A DNA stretch of 64,000 nt, from assembly GCF_009830125.1 (NCBI RefSeq), contig NZ_WUPT01000001.1:124001-188000 (forward strand), read 5' to 3'. Both the position numbers and the translations under genes were made by a program. Below are positions 1 to 8,791 of this stretch, piece by piece (positions within the stretch are counted from its first letter, which is position 1; every line of letters starts with the position of its first letter). This DNA is from Kangsaoukella pontilimi (GTDB taxonomy: Bacteria > Pseudomonadota > Alphaproteobacteria > Rhodobacterales > Rhodobacteraceae). Below the pieces are notes generated by a model. That model was not told where the DNA came from, did no database searches, and saw nothing but the letters and a program-made list of their open reading frames with translations.

Positions 1-341
1 ATGATCCGGCCTTCCGCGATCCCCGACCGGGAAGCGTCGGCGCAGTCCTCGCTTCGGAACGTGACGGCGGCGCTAACCTGAGACAGCGTGGTGACGCAGC
101 CCTCGACACCGTCGACTGGCCCGACGGCGCGAACCGGCCCGGCAATCTGCGCACTGACCTCCTGCTGCCTTCCATCGATCTGAAGGTGTCGGCAGCCGGT
201 GTCTTCTGGCCCCCGCCCGATGCGCTATTGAGCAGCGAGGTCGAGCGTGCCTCGCGCCACCGCGTTGTCTGGATCGATCTGGTGACGGATGGCGGCGGCG
301 ATGGCGATCAGCGGCGGGGTCTGGCGAAAGCCGGGGACTAG
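1..341 (+). CDS. Endonuclease/exonuclease/phosphatase family protein, C-terminal part
   Basis: An open frame enters from the left edge (codons begin at base 3) and runs 112 codons to TAG at 339-341. The tail contains GNLRTDLLLPS, then AGVFWPPPDA, then ASRHRVVWIDL, which is how alphaproteobacterial secreted members of the endonuclease/exonuclease/phosphatase superfamily end; SRHR would hold the last catalytic histidine. The start, signal peptide and most of the domain lie outside the window. Its last 117 bases overlap, tail to tail, the end of the NAD(P)-binding gene on the other strand. Substrate unknown: it could be a nuclease or a phosphodiesterase. Confidence 0.75.
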   Translation, partial: DPAFRDPRPGSVGAVLASERDGGANLRQRGDAALDTVDWPDGANRPGNLRTDLLLPSIDLKVSAAGVFWPPPDALLSSEVERASRHRVVWIDLVTDGGGDGDQRRGLAKAGD

Positions 342-1088
342 CGCGTCGAAGCGGCTGCCGTCGATCCGACGGGGCATCGATCTGGGAGACCGTCCCCCAA
401 ACAGATGGCGTCCCGTATTCCAGACCGGCAGCATGGGCAGAACCGCCCACCCTGGAAACGCCCTCTGCCGGAGGGTGCGGCCGCTGGCGGAGGAGAGAAG
501 CTCGGTCAGCTTATCGAAGGTCAGCGCGTAGCCCGTAAAGCTCACGTCCTCGAAGCGCTCGAGAAATTCGCGCCGCTCGGCCAATGCGACAGCGGCGCGC
601 GCGAGATCGGGCAGGTAAGCCCAGTGGTGTGCGGCGTCGGCTCGGTCCGGTCGGATCACGACACCCTGGTGGAGCTTTGCCGCAGCGACACGGTCGAACC
701 GCGTGCCGGTGGGCTCGGTGTCGATGAAATCGCCTGAGCGGAGGATAATCGTCCTGACGCCGGACCGGCGATACGTGTCTTCCATCCCGATCCGGACGCG
801 CTCCAGCCGGTGCCGGGCGGGGTTCAGATGACTTGGGATCAGCACGGTCGCGCCGCTCGCTTGCGCCGCGTCAATCACCCGTTGGGTCAAATGGGGAAGG
901 TCGTCCTCCCACCGGTCATGAGCCGAGTTCCATGCGTTTACGATCACATCCGCGCCCATAGCCGCATTGACCAGATCGCCCTCCGCCCGGTCGAAGACAC
1001 GGACGCGCCAGCCGGCGTTCCAGAACGCCTCCGCGGCATGACGGCCAAAGCGCCCCGTCGCTCCAAGGATCAGAACCGTGCCGGACAT
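225..1088 (-). CDS. NAD(P)-binding Rossmann-fold (NmrA/epimerase-like) protein
   Basis: This 287-residue cytoplasmic protein opens with the dinucleotide-binding pattern GATGRFG near residues 9-15, followed by an acidic residue at the end of strand 2 (VFDRAEGD), as in atypical short-chain dehydrogenases. No clear Tyr-x-x-x-Lys pair is visible, so it may be a redox-sensing NmrA-like protein or a sugar or flavonoid reductase-like enzyme; the substrate cannot be named. The start is the ATG at 1088. It is divergent from leuB across about 200 bases and tail-overlaps the upstream exonuclease gene. Confidence 0.7.
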   Translation of the reverse strand: MSGTVLILGATGRFGRHAAEAFWNAGWRVRVFDRAEGDLVNAAMGADVIVNAWNSAHDRWEDDLPHLTQRVIDAAQASGATVLIPSHLNPARHRLERVRIGMEDTYRRSGVRTIILRSGDFIDTEPTGTRFDRVAAAKLHQGVVIRPDRADAAHHWAYLPDLARAAVALAERREFLERFEDVSFTGYALTFDKLTELLSSASGRTLRQRAFPGWAVLPMLPVWNTGRHLFGGRSPRSMPRRIDGSRFDALVPGFRQTPPLIAIAAAIRHQIDPDNAVARGTLDLAAQ

Positions 1089-1294
1089 GTCGGCCTCCTT
1101 CGTTGTGCCGGGCGGACTATCCGCGCCTGTCCTGTTCTTTGGAATTGGCGAAATTCGAACTTGGGTTATTCAGATTTGAATGGCTCATCGGGCCGACCGC
1201 CCGACGGCCATGACGCCGGTCGGCAAGGGGTGTGCTTGACCCTCCGGCAGGGGCGGGCTACGCCGCTCGCAAAATCCTGCGGAGTGACCCTGAC

Positions 1295-2401
1295 ATGACC
1301 AATCCTTCCCTTCTCATCCTGCCGGGTGACGGCATCGGCCCCGAAGTCATGGCCGAGGTGCGCAAGATCATCGACTGGTACGGCGCCAAGCGGGGAATGG
1401 TCTTCGACGTGTCCGAGGACCTTGTCGGCGGCTGCGCCTATGACGCCCATGGCACGCCTCTGACCGACGAGACCATGGCCAAGGCGCAAGAGGTCGATGC
1501 GGTTCTGCTCGGTGCCGTCGGTGGCCCGAAATATGACAAGCTCGACTTCAGCGTGAAGCCCGAACGGGGCCTGCTCCGCCTGCGCAAGGAGATGGATCTC
1601 TACGCCAACCTTCGCCCCGCACAGTGTTTCGACGCTCTGGCCGATTTTTCGTCGCTGAAGGCGGACGTGGTTGGCGGCCTCGACATCATGATCATTCGCG
1701 AGCTGACCTCGGGCGTCTATTTCGGTGAGCCGCGCGGCATCATCAAGGAAGGCAACGAGCGGGTCGGGATCAACACGCAGCGTTATACCGAAAGCGAGAT
1801 CGCGCGCGTCGCGCGCTCGGCCTTCGAACTGGCGCGGAAACGGAACAACAAGGTCTGCTCGATGGAGAAGGCCAACGTCATGGAGTCGGGCGTGCTCTGG
1901 CGTGATGTCGTGCAGGAGATCCACGACGCCGAATACCCGGATGTCGAGCTTTCCCACATGTATGCCGACGCGGGTGCGATGCAGCTTACCCGCTGGCCCA
2001 AGCAGTTCGACGTGATCGTGACCGACAATCTCTTCGGTGACCTTCTGTCCGACCTCGCCGCGATGCTGACCGGATCGCTCGGGATGCTGCCGTCGGCCTC
2101 GCTTGGTGCGCCCATGGCCAATGGCCGGCCCAAGGCGCTGTATGAGCCGGTCCACGGCTCGGCCCCCGATATCGCCGGGCAGGGCAAGGCCAACCCGATT
2201 GCCTGTATCCTGAGCTTTGCCATGGCGCTGCGCTACAGCTTTGACCAGGGCGCGGAAGCCGACCGTCTGGAGCAGGCGGTTGAAGCCGTTCTGGCAGACG
2301 GGCTGCGCACTGCGGATCTGATCGGTGAAGAAGGCCGGGAGCCGGTCTCGACTGCCGAGATGGGCGATGCCATTGTCGCCAAGCTGGACGCCAGCCTCTG
2401 A
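1295..2401 (+). CDS. leuB: 3-isopropylmalate dehydrogenase
   Basis: This 368-residue enzyme oxidises and decarboxylates (2R,3S)-3-isopropylmalate with NAD+ to 2-oxoisocaproate, the third step of leucine synthesis. The N-terminus carries [13 protein letters not shown], the middle has the LLGAVGGPK and arginine-rich substrate segments, and the C-terminal half has the conserved metal/NAD region [12 protein letters not shown] followed by [14 protein letters not shown] place the start at the ATG at 1295, with GGAG at 1281-1284, rather than at a GTG-type start 21 codons upstream, because family members begin just before the GDGIGPE segment. A bidirectional terminator follows. Confidence 0.97.
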   Translation: MTNPSLLILPGDGIGPEVMAEVRKIIDWYGAKRGMVFDVSEDLVGGCAYDAHGTPLTDETMAKAQEVDAVLLGAVGGPKYDKLDFSVKPERGLLRLRKEMDLYANLRPAQCFDALADFSSLKADVVGGLDIMIIRELTSGVYFGEPRGIIKEGNERVGINTQRYTESEIARVARSAFELARKRNNKVCSMEKANVMESGVLWRDVVQEIHDAEYPDVELSHMYADAGAMQLTRWPKQFDVIVTDNLFGDLLSDLAAMLTGSLGMLPSASLGAPMANGRPKALYEPVHGSAPDIAGQGKANPIACILSFAMALRYSFDQGAEADRLEQAVEAVLADGLRTADLIGEEGREPVSTAEMGDAIVAKLDASL

Positions 2402-2440
2402 CTCAGCCGTGCCGCGGAAGGCTGCGGCGCCCAAGACTTG

Positions 2441-2478
2441 AACAAAAAAACGGGGCTCGTTTGAGCCCCGTTTTCTTT
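2441..2478. terminator. Bidirectional Rho-independent terminator between leuB and the OmpA-family gene
   Basis: A perfect 9-bp stem (ACGGGGCTC / GAGCCCCGT, 2450-2458 and 2463-2471) with a four-base loop is flanked by an A run on the left and TTTTCTTTT on the right, so it can end transcription of both convergent genes. Confidence 0.9.
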
Positions 2479-2494
2479 TCTGCCTGCGCGGCGT

Positions 2495-3157
2495 TTAGCG
2501 CGTCGGCGTGATCGTAATGTCCACGCGACGGTTCTGTGCGCGGCCCGCAGCGGTCTGGTTCGTCGCGATGGGACGGCTTTCGCCAGCACCGACGACGTTC
2601 AGACGACCCGCCGAGACACCGCCCGAGCGCAGGACCGAGGCGACCGACATTGCGCGGCGCTCGCTGAGGTCCTGGTTGTAAGCGGCCGACCCGGTGTTGT
2701 CGGTGTGGCCGGTCACGGTCACGACCGAGTTCGGGTACTTGTTCAGGCTTTCGGACAGAACGAACAGGTCCGAGCGAAGCTGCGGGTTCAGCGTCGCCGA
2801 GTCGGTGGCGAAAAGGATCGCCTCGGGCATCCGCACGATCAGCTCGGAACCGGTGTTGATCACGTCGATATCGCCATTGCCGAAATCGTTGCGAAGCTCG
2901 GCAGCCTGCGCATCGAGCGCGTTTCCGATAATGCCGCCGGCAGCGGCGCCGATCGCGGCGCCCACGGCGGCGTTCCGAAGCCGGTCGCTGCCCGACTCGC
3001 GCGTACCGCCCAGAACGGCGCCCACGGCGGCGCCGGCAATGGCGCCCTGACGCGTCCGGTCACCGTCGGTGCCGGGGTAATTCGCGGGATCGGTACAAGC
3101 GGTCAATGCCAGCAGGCTGGCGGCGCCGACAACGGCGGTTTTGCGGGTGAAAGTCAT
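2495..3157 (-). CDS. OmpA-family peptidoglycan-associated lipoprotein
   Basis: This 220-residue protein has a lipoprotein signal with lipobox LTAC (Cys about residue 21), a glycine-alanine-rich segment of about 40 residues typical of glycine-zipper (YMGG/OmpA-like) regions, and a C-terminal OmpA/MotB domain. That domain has ILFATDSATL, then TVTGHTDNTG and NQDLSERRA, then the terminal NRRVDI with the arginine that contacts meso-diaminopimelate. It should anchor the outer membrane to peptidoglycan. Convergent with leuB; probably monocistronic. Confidence 0.9.
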   Translation of the reverse strand: MTFTRKTAVVGAASLLALTACTDPANYPGTDGDRTRQGAIAGAAVGAVLGGTRESGSDRLRNAAVGAAIGAAAGGIIGNALDAQAAELRNDFGNGDIDVINTGSELIVRMPEAILFATDSATLNPQLRSDLFVLSESLNKYPNSVVTVTGHTDNTGSAAYNQDLSERRAMSVASVLRSGGVSAGRLNVVGAGESRPIATNQTAAGRAQNRRVDITITPTR

Positions 3158-3303
3158 CAGATCATCCTTCCTGACGTTCTAGTATTCGTTCACTGGCCGA
3201 TAAACTCGGGTCTAGCGCCCAAAGTTCCCTTCAGCCAGCATCTCGACCCACAGATGGGTGCAATCGGCCACGATAGGCAAGAACACGCCCGTGTTATGCG
3301 ATA

Positions 3304-4143
3304 TCAGGCCGTTTCGGCCGCTTCCCACGCCAGCATCGTGCGCTTGACCGGCAAGCCCCAGTGATATCCGCCAAGCCCGCCGGACTTTCTGAGAACCCGG
3401 TGACAGGGGATGAGCCATGATATGGGGTTCCGCCCTACTGCGGTCCCTACCGCGCGGACAGCCCGAGGGTTGCCGATGGCGTCAGCGATATCGGCATAGG
3501 TGGTGACATGTCCCGTAGGGATGCGCATCAGTGCCTCCCAGACCTTGATCTGGAATGGGGCTCCGATCAGGAAAAGCTGCAGGGGCGGGTTGTTCGAACG
3601 CTCCCTCGGAAAGGCCTGTTCGGCATAGGGCTGAAGCGCCACCGGATCCTCGGTGAAATGCGCCTTGGGCCAGCGCGACAGCATGTCCGACATCGTGGCC
3701 TCGGCGCCGGTCTCTGCCGCGAAGCCGATCCCGCAGATACCCTTCCCGGTGGCCATAAGAAGGGCGGGGCCGAACGGGCTTTCGATCCAGCCCCAGAAGA
3801 TTTCCAAACCGCCCCCGCCCTTGGCATAGTCGCCGGGGCTCATCGCCTCCCACCGGACAAAAAGGTCGTGAAGCCTCCCCGATCCGGACAGGCCCACAGC
3901 ATCGGCGGTATCCAGCATCGTGTGCCGCTCGGCCAGGAGACGCTTGGCGTGATCCAGCGCCAGCCATTGCTGATAACGCTTCGGTGAGACGCCCGCCCAT
4001 CGCGAGAAAAGTCGCTGGAAATGCGCCGGGCTGAGATTCATCTCTTCGGCGATCTCCTCAAGCGTACGGCTGCGCCCGTCTTCCGCGTCGATCAGGGCGA
4101 TTGCGCGCCGCATGAGCTGATAGTGGTAACCGTTTTCGTCCAT
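3304..4143 (-). CDS. AraC-type regulator fused to O6-methylguanine-DNA methyltransferase (Ada-like)
   Basis: This 279-residue protein combines an N-terminal AraC-family helix-turn-helix region (about residues 1-105, with SPAHFQRLFSRWAG) with a C-terminal alkyltransferase domain ending in GNPRAVRAVG and the suicide-cysteine motif IPCHRV. It should transfer O6-methyl groups from guanine to that cysteine. The N-terminal zinc/methylphosphotriester domain of E. coli Ada is absent, so a methylphosphotriester switch is not expected. I chose the ATG at 4143, with AGGA about 9 bases upstream, over an in-frame start 26 codons earlier. It lies downstream of the erythronate-dehydrogenase-like gene. Confidence 0.88.
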   Translation of the reverse strand: MDENGYHYQLMRRAIALIDAEDGRSRTLEEIAEEMNLSPAHFQRLFSRWAGVSPKRYQQWLALDHAKRLLAERHTMLDTADAVGLSGSGRLHDLFVRWEAMSPGDYAKGGGGLEIFWGWIESPFGPALLMATGKGICGIGFAAETGAEATMSDMLSRWPKAHFTEDPVALQPYAEQAFPRERSNNPPLQLFLIGAPFQIKVWEALMRIPTGHVTTYADIADAIGNPRAVRAVGTAVGRNPISWLIPCHRVLRKSGGLGGYHWGLPVKRTMLAWEAAETA

Positions 4144-4233
4144 GCGCCAGTCCTGCCGAGTGTCTTGATCCTGCCCGGAGTAGAAAACGCCACCGGTCTC
4201 CGCGACCCGAAAGCTGCGCAAAAGACGCGAGCT

Positions 4234-5208
4234 TCAAACTGGTGCGGCGAAATCGTCCTCGAGATAGACGCGGATGATATCGTGAAATGTCGCCTCGGCG
4301 CGGAATCCGAGAGACCGCGCAAGCTGCGGGTCGAAGTCCCGCGGCCAGCCCGTTACGATCCGATAGATCGTCTGGTCCGGGGCAGGCCGGATCAGGGCGG
4401 CGATCTCGTTCCCTGCAATGTCGCGAAGGGCGGCGATCTGTTCGCCCACGGTGCATGAGACGCCCGGCAGGTTGAGCGCGCGCCTATGCCCGGCCCGCTC
4501 GAAGTCGATCCCGGCAGCGTGACGCAGAAACCCTGCGGCCGAACGGGGCGAAGCGTGCCAGTGCCGGATATCCTCGGGCACCGGCAGCGGCGCTTCCTGT
4601 CCGTTCAATGGCTCGCGGATGATGCCGGAAAAGAACGAAGAGGCCGCGAGGTTGGCCGCACCGGGCCGCACGCAGATGGTAGGCAGGCGAAGCGACAGGC
4701 CGTCGATAATGCCCCGTCGCGACAGGTCCGCGATCAAAAGCTCGGAGACGGCTTTCTGCGTGCCGTAAGACGTCGCGGGCGCAGGCGGAAAATCGTCGTC
4801 GATCCGCTCGGGATAGGGCGGTCCGAAAACGGCGATGGAAGAGGTGAAAACAAGCCGCGGCCGATAGGTGTTGCCAGAATCCTCATGCTCGGCCTCCAGT
4901 CGGGACATGATATGCCAGAAGCCGCCGAGGTTGATTTCGTAGCCCTTTCGGAAATCCCGTTCCGCTTCTCCCGACACGACCGAAGCGAGCAGGTAGATGA
5001 TGTCGAACCGGCGGGCGAGGAGGGCCGACACCGCAGTCCTGTCCGTGATGTCGCCCAAAACACGCTCGCCCGGCAGGGGAGCGGCGTCCGGGAAACTGCG
5101 ATCGAAGAGCGTGACCCTGTCGTCCTCAGACAAGGGAGCCGAGGCCAGCGAATGCGCGAACTTCTGGCCAACCATGCCGCCGCCGCCGATGATCAGGATA
5201 TCCGTCAT
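4234..5208 (-). CDS. denD: D-erythronate dehydrogenase-like NAD-dependent epimerase/dehydratase-family enzyme
   Basis: This 324-residue extended short-chain dehydrogenase has ILIIGGGGMVGQKF at the N-terminus, Asp at the end of strand 2 (LFDRS), the active-site serine region VFTSSIAVFG, and the catalytic YGTQK pair (about residues 155-159). The overall sequence resembles DenD, which oxidises D-erythronate to 2-oxo-tetronate with NAD+. None of the usual partners (OtnK, OtnC, OtnI) is in the window, so substrate assignment rests on family resemblance alone. It is followed, same strand, by the Ada-like gene after 90 bases. Confidence 0.72.
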   Translation of the reverse strand: MTDILIIGGGGMVGQKFAHSLASAPLSEDDRVTLFDRSFPDAAPLPGERVLGDITDRTAVSALLARRFDIIYLLASVVSGEAERDFRKGYEINLGGFWHIMSRLEAEHEDSGNTYRPRLVFTSSIAVFGPPYPERIDDDFPPAPATSYGTQKAVSELLIADLSRRGIIDGLSLRLPTICVRPGAANLAASSFFSGIIREPLNGQEAPLPVPEDIRHWHASPRSAAGFLRHAAGIDFERAGHRRALNLPGVSCTVGEQIAALRDIAGNEIAALIRPAPDQTIYRIVTGWPRDFDPQLARSLGFRAEATFHDIIRVYLEDDFAAPV

Positions 5209-5280
5209 AGACCGTCCTTCCCTTCCCGTCGCCCGACCTTATGGCGCGGCGCCAAGTGTCTCAAGCGGCACGCGAAACCG

Positions 5281-5334
5281 AGGGGGCTGTCCGCCCCCTC
5301 GGGCTCCCCCGAGAGTATTTTCGAACAGAAGAAG
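5281..5334 (+). repeat. Intergenic hairpin/AGAAGAAG element, copy 1
   Basis: A GGGGGC/GCCCCC stem is followed by CCCCGAGAGTATTTT and ends in AGAAGAAG. It is the only copy in the window that does not follow a stop codon on its own strand. It faces copy 2 tail to tail with about 20 AT-rich bases between the two. Confidence 0.8.
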
Positions 5335-5355
5335 CGAAAATTTGACTCAAATTGT

Positions 5356-5407
5356 CTTCTTCTTGGTGAAAATACTCCGGGGAGGTTCGGAGGGGCAGCG
5401 CCCCTCC
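5356..5407 (-). repeat. Intergenic hairpin/AGAAGAAG element, copy 2
   Basis: Read on the minus strand, the GAGGGGC/GCCCCTC hairpin comes first, 38 bases after the aminotransferase stop, then CCCCGGAGTATTTTC and AAGAAGAAG. Confidence 0.85.
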
Positions 5408-5445
5408 GGCAGGTCGGCGAAAGCCGGCAGAAAAACCTGCGACTA

Positions 5446-6843
5446 TCAAGCCGCTGCTTTCAGCAGCCCCTCTTCCTTCAGGCGCGCCATGGATTCGTCC
5501 AGCGATTGCCAGGCGCGTTCGATCAGGATGTCGATCTCTTCGGGTCTGATGACCAGCGGCGGGGCGATGATCATGCGGTCGTAGACATGGCGCATGATCA
5601 GGTTATTGGCGAAACACCTTTCCCTTGTGATGAAGCCCGCCGTCCCGGCAGGGGCCGCGAAAGCAGCGCGGCTCGCCTTGTCGGGGGTCAGCGCGATCGA
5701 GCCCATCAGACCGACGATCTTTGCCTCGCCCACGAGGGGGTGCTCGGTGAGGCTTTCCCATTTTTCGCGAAGGTAAGGGGCTGCCACGTCACGGACATGA
5801 TCGATGACCCGTTCTTCCTCCATGATCCGCAGGTTTTCCAGAGCCACCGCAGCCGCCACGGGATGACCGGAATAGGTATAGCCGTGGTTGAATTCGTCTT
5901 CGGCCAGAACCTTGGCGACCTTTGACGACACGATGGAGCCGCCGATGGGCTGATACCCCGAGGACAGACCCTTCGCGATGGTCATGATGTCTGGCTGGAT
6001 GCCAAGGGTCTGACTGCCGAACCAGTTTCCCGTCCGACCGAAGCCGCAGATCACCTCGTCGGCGATCAGAAGGATATCGCGTCCTTCGAGGATACGCTTG
6101 ATCTCGGGCCAGTAGCTGTCCGGCGGGATGATCACGCCGCCTGCGCCCTGAAACGGCTCGGCGATGAAGGCGGCGATCCGGTCCTCGCCGATCTCTTCGA
6201 TGGCGGCCTCGAGCTCGCGCGCGCGGGCGATGCCGAATTCCTCTGGGGTCATGTCCCCGCCTTCGGCCCACCAGTTGGGCTGGCCGATATGGTGAATGTC
6301 GGGGATCGGCAGTCCGCCCTGTTCGTGCATCGGGATCATGCCGCCGAGCGAGGCGCCGCCAAGGGTCGAGCCGTGGTAGGCATTCAGCCGGCTTATGACG
6401 ACCGACTTTTCCGGCTTGCCGAGCGATGACCAGTAGTGCCGGACCATGCGCAGGTTGGTGTCGTTCGCCTCGGAGCCGCTTCCGGCGAAGAAGACGTGGT
6501 TCAGGTCTCCCGGTGCCAGTTCGGCCAGTTTCGCCGACAGGGCTATGGCGGGCACATGGGTCGTCTGAAAGAATGTGTTGTAGTAGGGCAGCTCGCGCAT
6601 CTGGCGCGCCGCGACGTCGGCCAGCTCGGTGCGGCCATAACCGATATTCACGCACCAGAGCCCCGCCATCCCGTCGAGAATCCGGTGCCCTTCGCTATCT
6701 GTCAGCCAGACGCCTTCTGCCGAGCGGATGACGCGCGCGCCCTTCTTCCGGAAGCCGTCCTGCGTCGAGAACGGGTGCATGTGATGGGCCGCGTCGAGCG
6801 CCTGAAGCTCGGCCGTCGGCATGTGGTTCGTGATCGTTGGCAT
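5446..6843 (-). CDS. Class III aminotransferase (putrescine/omega-amino acid:pyruvate type)
   Basis: This 465-residue PLP enzyme has the fold-type I motifs FAGSGSEANDTN (phosphate/substrate), AYHGST, LLIADEVICGFGRTG (cofactor aspartate about residue 262) and the Schiff-base lysine in TIAKGLSSGY (about residue 291). It most resembles SpuC-like putrescine- or polyamine-pyruvate aminotransferases. The neighbouring GntR gene and potFGHI-like transporter support a polyamine substrate, though omega-amino acids such as beta-alanine remain possible. A candidate GntR operator lies 37 bases upstream of the start. Confidence 0.88.
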   Translation of the reverse strand: MPTITNHMPTAELQALDAAHHMHPFSTQDGFRKKGARVIRSAEGVWLTDSEGHRILDGMAGLWCVNIGYGRTELADVAARQMRELPYYNTFFQTTHVPAIALSAKLAELAPGDLNHVFFAGSGSEANDTNLRMVRHYWSSLGKPEKSVVISRLNAYHGSTLGGASLGGMIPMHEQGGLPIPDIHHIGQPNWWAEGGDMTPEEFGIARARELEAAIEEIGEDRIAAFIAEPFQGAGGVIIPPDSYWPEIKRILEGRDILLIADEVICGFGRTGNWFGSQTLGIQPDIMTIAKGLSSGYQPIGGSIVSSKVAKVLAEDEFNHGYTYSGHPVAAAVALENLRIMEEERVIDHVRDVAAPYLREKWESLTEHPLVGEAKIVGLMGSIALTPDKASRAAFAAPAGTAGFITRERCFANNLIMRHVYDRMIIAPPLVIRPEEIDILIERAWQSLDESMARLKEEGLLKAAA

Positions 6844-6879
6844 GAGGTCGCTCCATGGCAGAACGTGTCCCTCGGAATA

Positions 6880-6885
6880 TGATCA
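6880..6885. promoter_or_regulatory. Candidate GntR half-operator upstream of the aminotransferase
   Basis: TGATCA, flanked by GAATA and AAACC, repeats the core of the better palindrome at 7647-7662 and sits 37 bases before the aminotransferase start. The outer arms match only partly, so this is tentative. Confidence 0.35.
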
Positions 6886-6899
6886 AACCCTGCAAGGCG

Positions 6900-7583
6900 T
6901 CAATCGGAATGCGGAAGTTTCCCCAGCGTCAGGCGTACCTGTCCAAGCCCCTGCCGAATATCGTCCGCGATCGCCGCGGCGGCCCGTTCCGCGTGTCCTT
7001 CACGCAGCGCTGCGAGCGTTTCGGAATGCATGTCGGGCAGGTTCGCCGTGCCAAAACGTCCGCAAACGATTCGCAGGGAGGGGCCGACCTGAAGCCAGAG
7101 CGACGTTGCGATCTTGGTCAAAACTTCGGCATTGGCCTCTTCGTAGAGCGTGAAATGAAAGCGGTAATTCGCTTCGAGATAGGCTTCGATATTGCCGTCC
7201 TCGATGGCGCGGTCGACCGCCTCGTCGATAATTGTCAGCCGAGTGATCGTGTCGTCGCTCATGCGCTGAAGCGCCAGACGTACAAGCTCCGGTTCGACGG
7301 CAAGCCGCGCGAAGGCAATCTGATCGAGGCGGTCACGGGTGATCTCGGGCACGTGAATTCGGCGGTTGTCGCCAGATTCCAAAGCCCCTTCGGCGGTCAG
7401 GCGGCGAATTGCCTCGCGCACGGGCGTCATGCCCGCGCCGACGCTTTCGACAAGGCCTTGTATGGTTACCGCTTGCCCCGGCACTAAACTTCCGAAAAGG
7501 ATCATGTTACGGATCTGGAGGTAGATCGCCTGATGCTCGGGAAGCTTGACGACTTGGCTTTGCAACGACCTTTGATCACTCAC
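6900..7583 (-). CDS. GntR-family (FCD-type) transcriptional regulator
   Basis: This 227-residue protein has an N-terminal winged helix (LPEHQAIYLQIRNMIL through MTPVREAIRRLTAEG, about residues 14-75) and a helical ligand-binding FCD domain with the usual Asp/His metal-site pattern (EANYRFHFTLY). I set the start at GTG 7583: GGAGG lies about 9 bases upstream and the N-terminal arm then has a normal length; longer readings run into the divergent promoter. Placed between the aminotransferase and the transporter genes, it probably controls both in response to a polyamine or a breakdown product. Confidence 0.88.
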   Translation of the reverse strand: MSDQRSLQSQVVKLPEHQAIYLQIRNMILFGSLVPGQAVTIQGLVESVGAGMTPVREAIRRLTAEGALESGDNRRIHVPEITRDRLDQIAFARLAVEPELVRLALQRMSDDTITRLTIIDEAVDRAIEDGNIEAYLEANYRFHFTLYEEANAEVLTKIATSLWLQVGPSLRIVCGRFGTANLPDMHSETLAALREGHAERAAAAIADDIRQGLGQVRLTLGKLPHSD

Positions 7584-7646
7584 AGCAGCATGCCTCCGAT
7601 GGTCGGCATCATGCGCCGAAATCCGAATTGACTTGTTCTGTACCGG

Positions 7647-7662
7647 ATATCTGATCAAATAT
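7647..7662. promoter_or_regulatory. Probable operator in the gntR/potF divergent region
   Basis: ATATCTGATCAAATAT is a near-perfect inverted repeat (only one pair mismatched) centred on TGATCA. It lies between the divergent GntR gene and the potF-like gene, just downstream of a TTGACT hexamer at 7628-7633 that could serve as a -35 element. FCD-type GntR proteins commonly bind short AT-rich palindromes of this kind. Confidence 0.55.
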
Positions 7663-7690
7663 TCGGGGAGTTTCCAATGGGGAGAGAAAA

Positions 7691-8776
7691 ATGCACCTGA
7701 AATATGTTGCGCTGACGCTTGCCGCCGGTCTGGCCGCGACTGCAGCGACCGCAGACGAGGTCCGGGTCTACAACTGGTCCGACTATATCGATGAAGAGCT
7801 TTTGACCAAATTCGAGGAAGAGACCGGGATCGACCTGATCTATGACGTCTTTGACTCGAACGAGGTGCTCGAGACGAAGCTGCTTGCCGGTGGCTCGGGC
7901 TATGACGTCGTCGTGCCGTCGGGCACGTTCCTGCAGCGCCAGATCGAGGCTGGCGCATTCCAGAAGCTCGACAAGTCGAAGCTGTCCAACATCGACAACA
8001 TGTGGGGCGTGGTCGAGGCGCGGACCGATCAGTACGATCCGGGCAACGAATACTCGATCAACTACATGTGGGGGACCACGGGTATCGGTGTGAATGTCGG
8101 CGCCGTTCAGGAACGGCTCGGAGAGGATGCACCTATCGACTCGCTGGAGCTGATCTTCAACCCGGACAACATCTCGAAACTGGGCGAATGCGGCATCCAC
8201 ATGCTCGACGCTCCGGCCGAGATGATTCCGATGGCGCTCAAGTATCTGGGCGAGGACCCTAACAGCCATGACCCCGACGTGATCGCGAAGACCGAACCGC
8301 TCTTCATGGCGATCCGTCCCTACATTCAGAAGTTCCATTCGTCGGAATACATCAACGCGCTGGCGAACGGCGACATCTGTGTGGCGGTCGGCTGGTCCGG
8401 TGACATCCTTCAGTCGCGCGACCGTGCCGCCGAGGCCGACAACGGCGTCGAGATCGCTTACCACGCCGCCAAGGAAGGCGCGCAGATGTGGTTCGACCAG
8501 ATGGCCATCCCAGTCGATGCCCCGAACCCCGACGCGGCGCATGTGTTCCTGAACTTCATCATGGATGCTCAGAACATGGCGCAGGCGTCGAACTACGTCT
8601 ATTACGCCAATGGCAACGAAGCTTCGAAAGAGTTCCTGGTCGAGGACGTCATCGGCGACCCGGCGATCTACCCGGACGAGGCCACGCTTGAAAACCTCTT
8701 CACCACGACGCCCTATCCGCCGCGCGTGCAGCGGACGGTCACGCGTCTGTGGACCAAGATCAAGTCGGGCACCTGA
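7691..8776 (+). CDS. potF: Polyamine ABC transporter, periplasmic binding protein (PotF/SpuD-like)
   Basis: This 361-residue exported protein has a signal peptide ending at ATAATADE and opens with EVRVYNWSDYIDEELL, the hallmark start of PotD/PotF/SpuD polyamine-binding proteins. Trp and Asp residues expected to clamp diamines are seen in YNWSDY, in GYDVVVPSG and in VAVGWSGDILQ. It should bind putrescine or spermidine in the periplasm and deliver it to the membrane components encoded downstream. GGGGAGAG precedes the ATG. A strong hairpin separates it from the ATPase gene, which probably lets the binding protein be made in excess. Confidence 0.93.
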   Translation: MHLKYVALTLAAGLAATAATADEVRVYNWSDYIDEELLTKFEEETGIDLIYDVFDSNEVLETKLLAGGSGYDVVVPSGTFLQRQIEAGAFQKLDKSKLSNIDNMWGVVEARTDQYDPGNEYSINYMWGTTGIGVNVGAVQERLGEDAPIDSLELIFNPDNISKLGECGIHMLDAPAEMIPMALKYLGEDPNSHDPDVIAKTEPLFMAIRPYIQKFHSSEYINALANGDICVAVGWSGDILQSRDRAAEADNGVEIAYHAAKEGAQMWFDQMAIPVDAPNPDAAHVFLNFIMDAQNMAQASNYVYYANGNEASKEFLVEDVIGDPAIYPDEATLENLFTTTPYPPRVQRTVTRLWTKIKSGT

Positions 8777-8791
8777 TCCGGCGAAAACACC

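Noticed and set aside
1168-1181. ATTCA-GATT-TGAAT inverted repeat upstream of leuB as an operator
   Set aside because: Short 5-base arms in an AT-rich spot with no adjacent regulator gene; chance is likely.
1166-2434. A 422-codon open frame opposite leuB
   Set aside because: leuB is certain by motifs. The opposite frame has low-information, Gly/His/Arg-rich composition.
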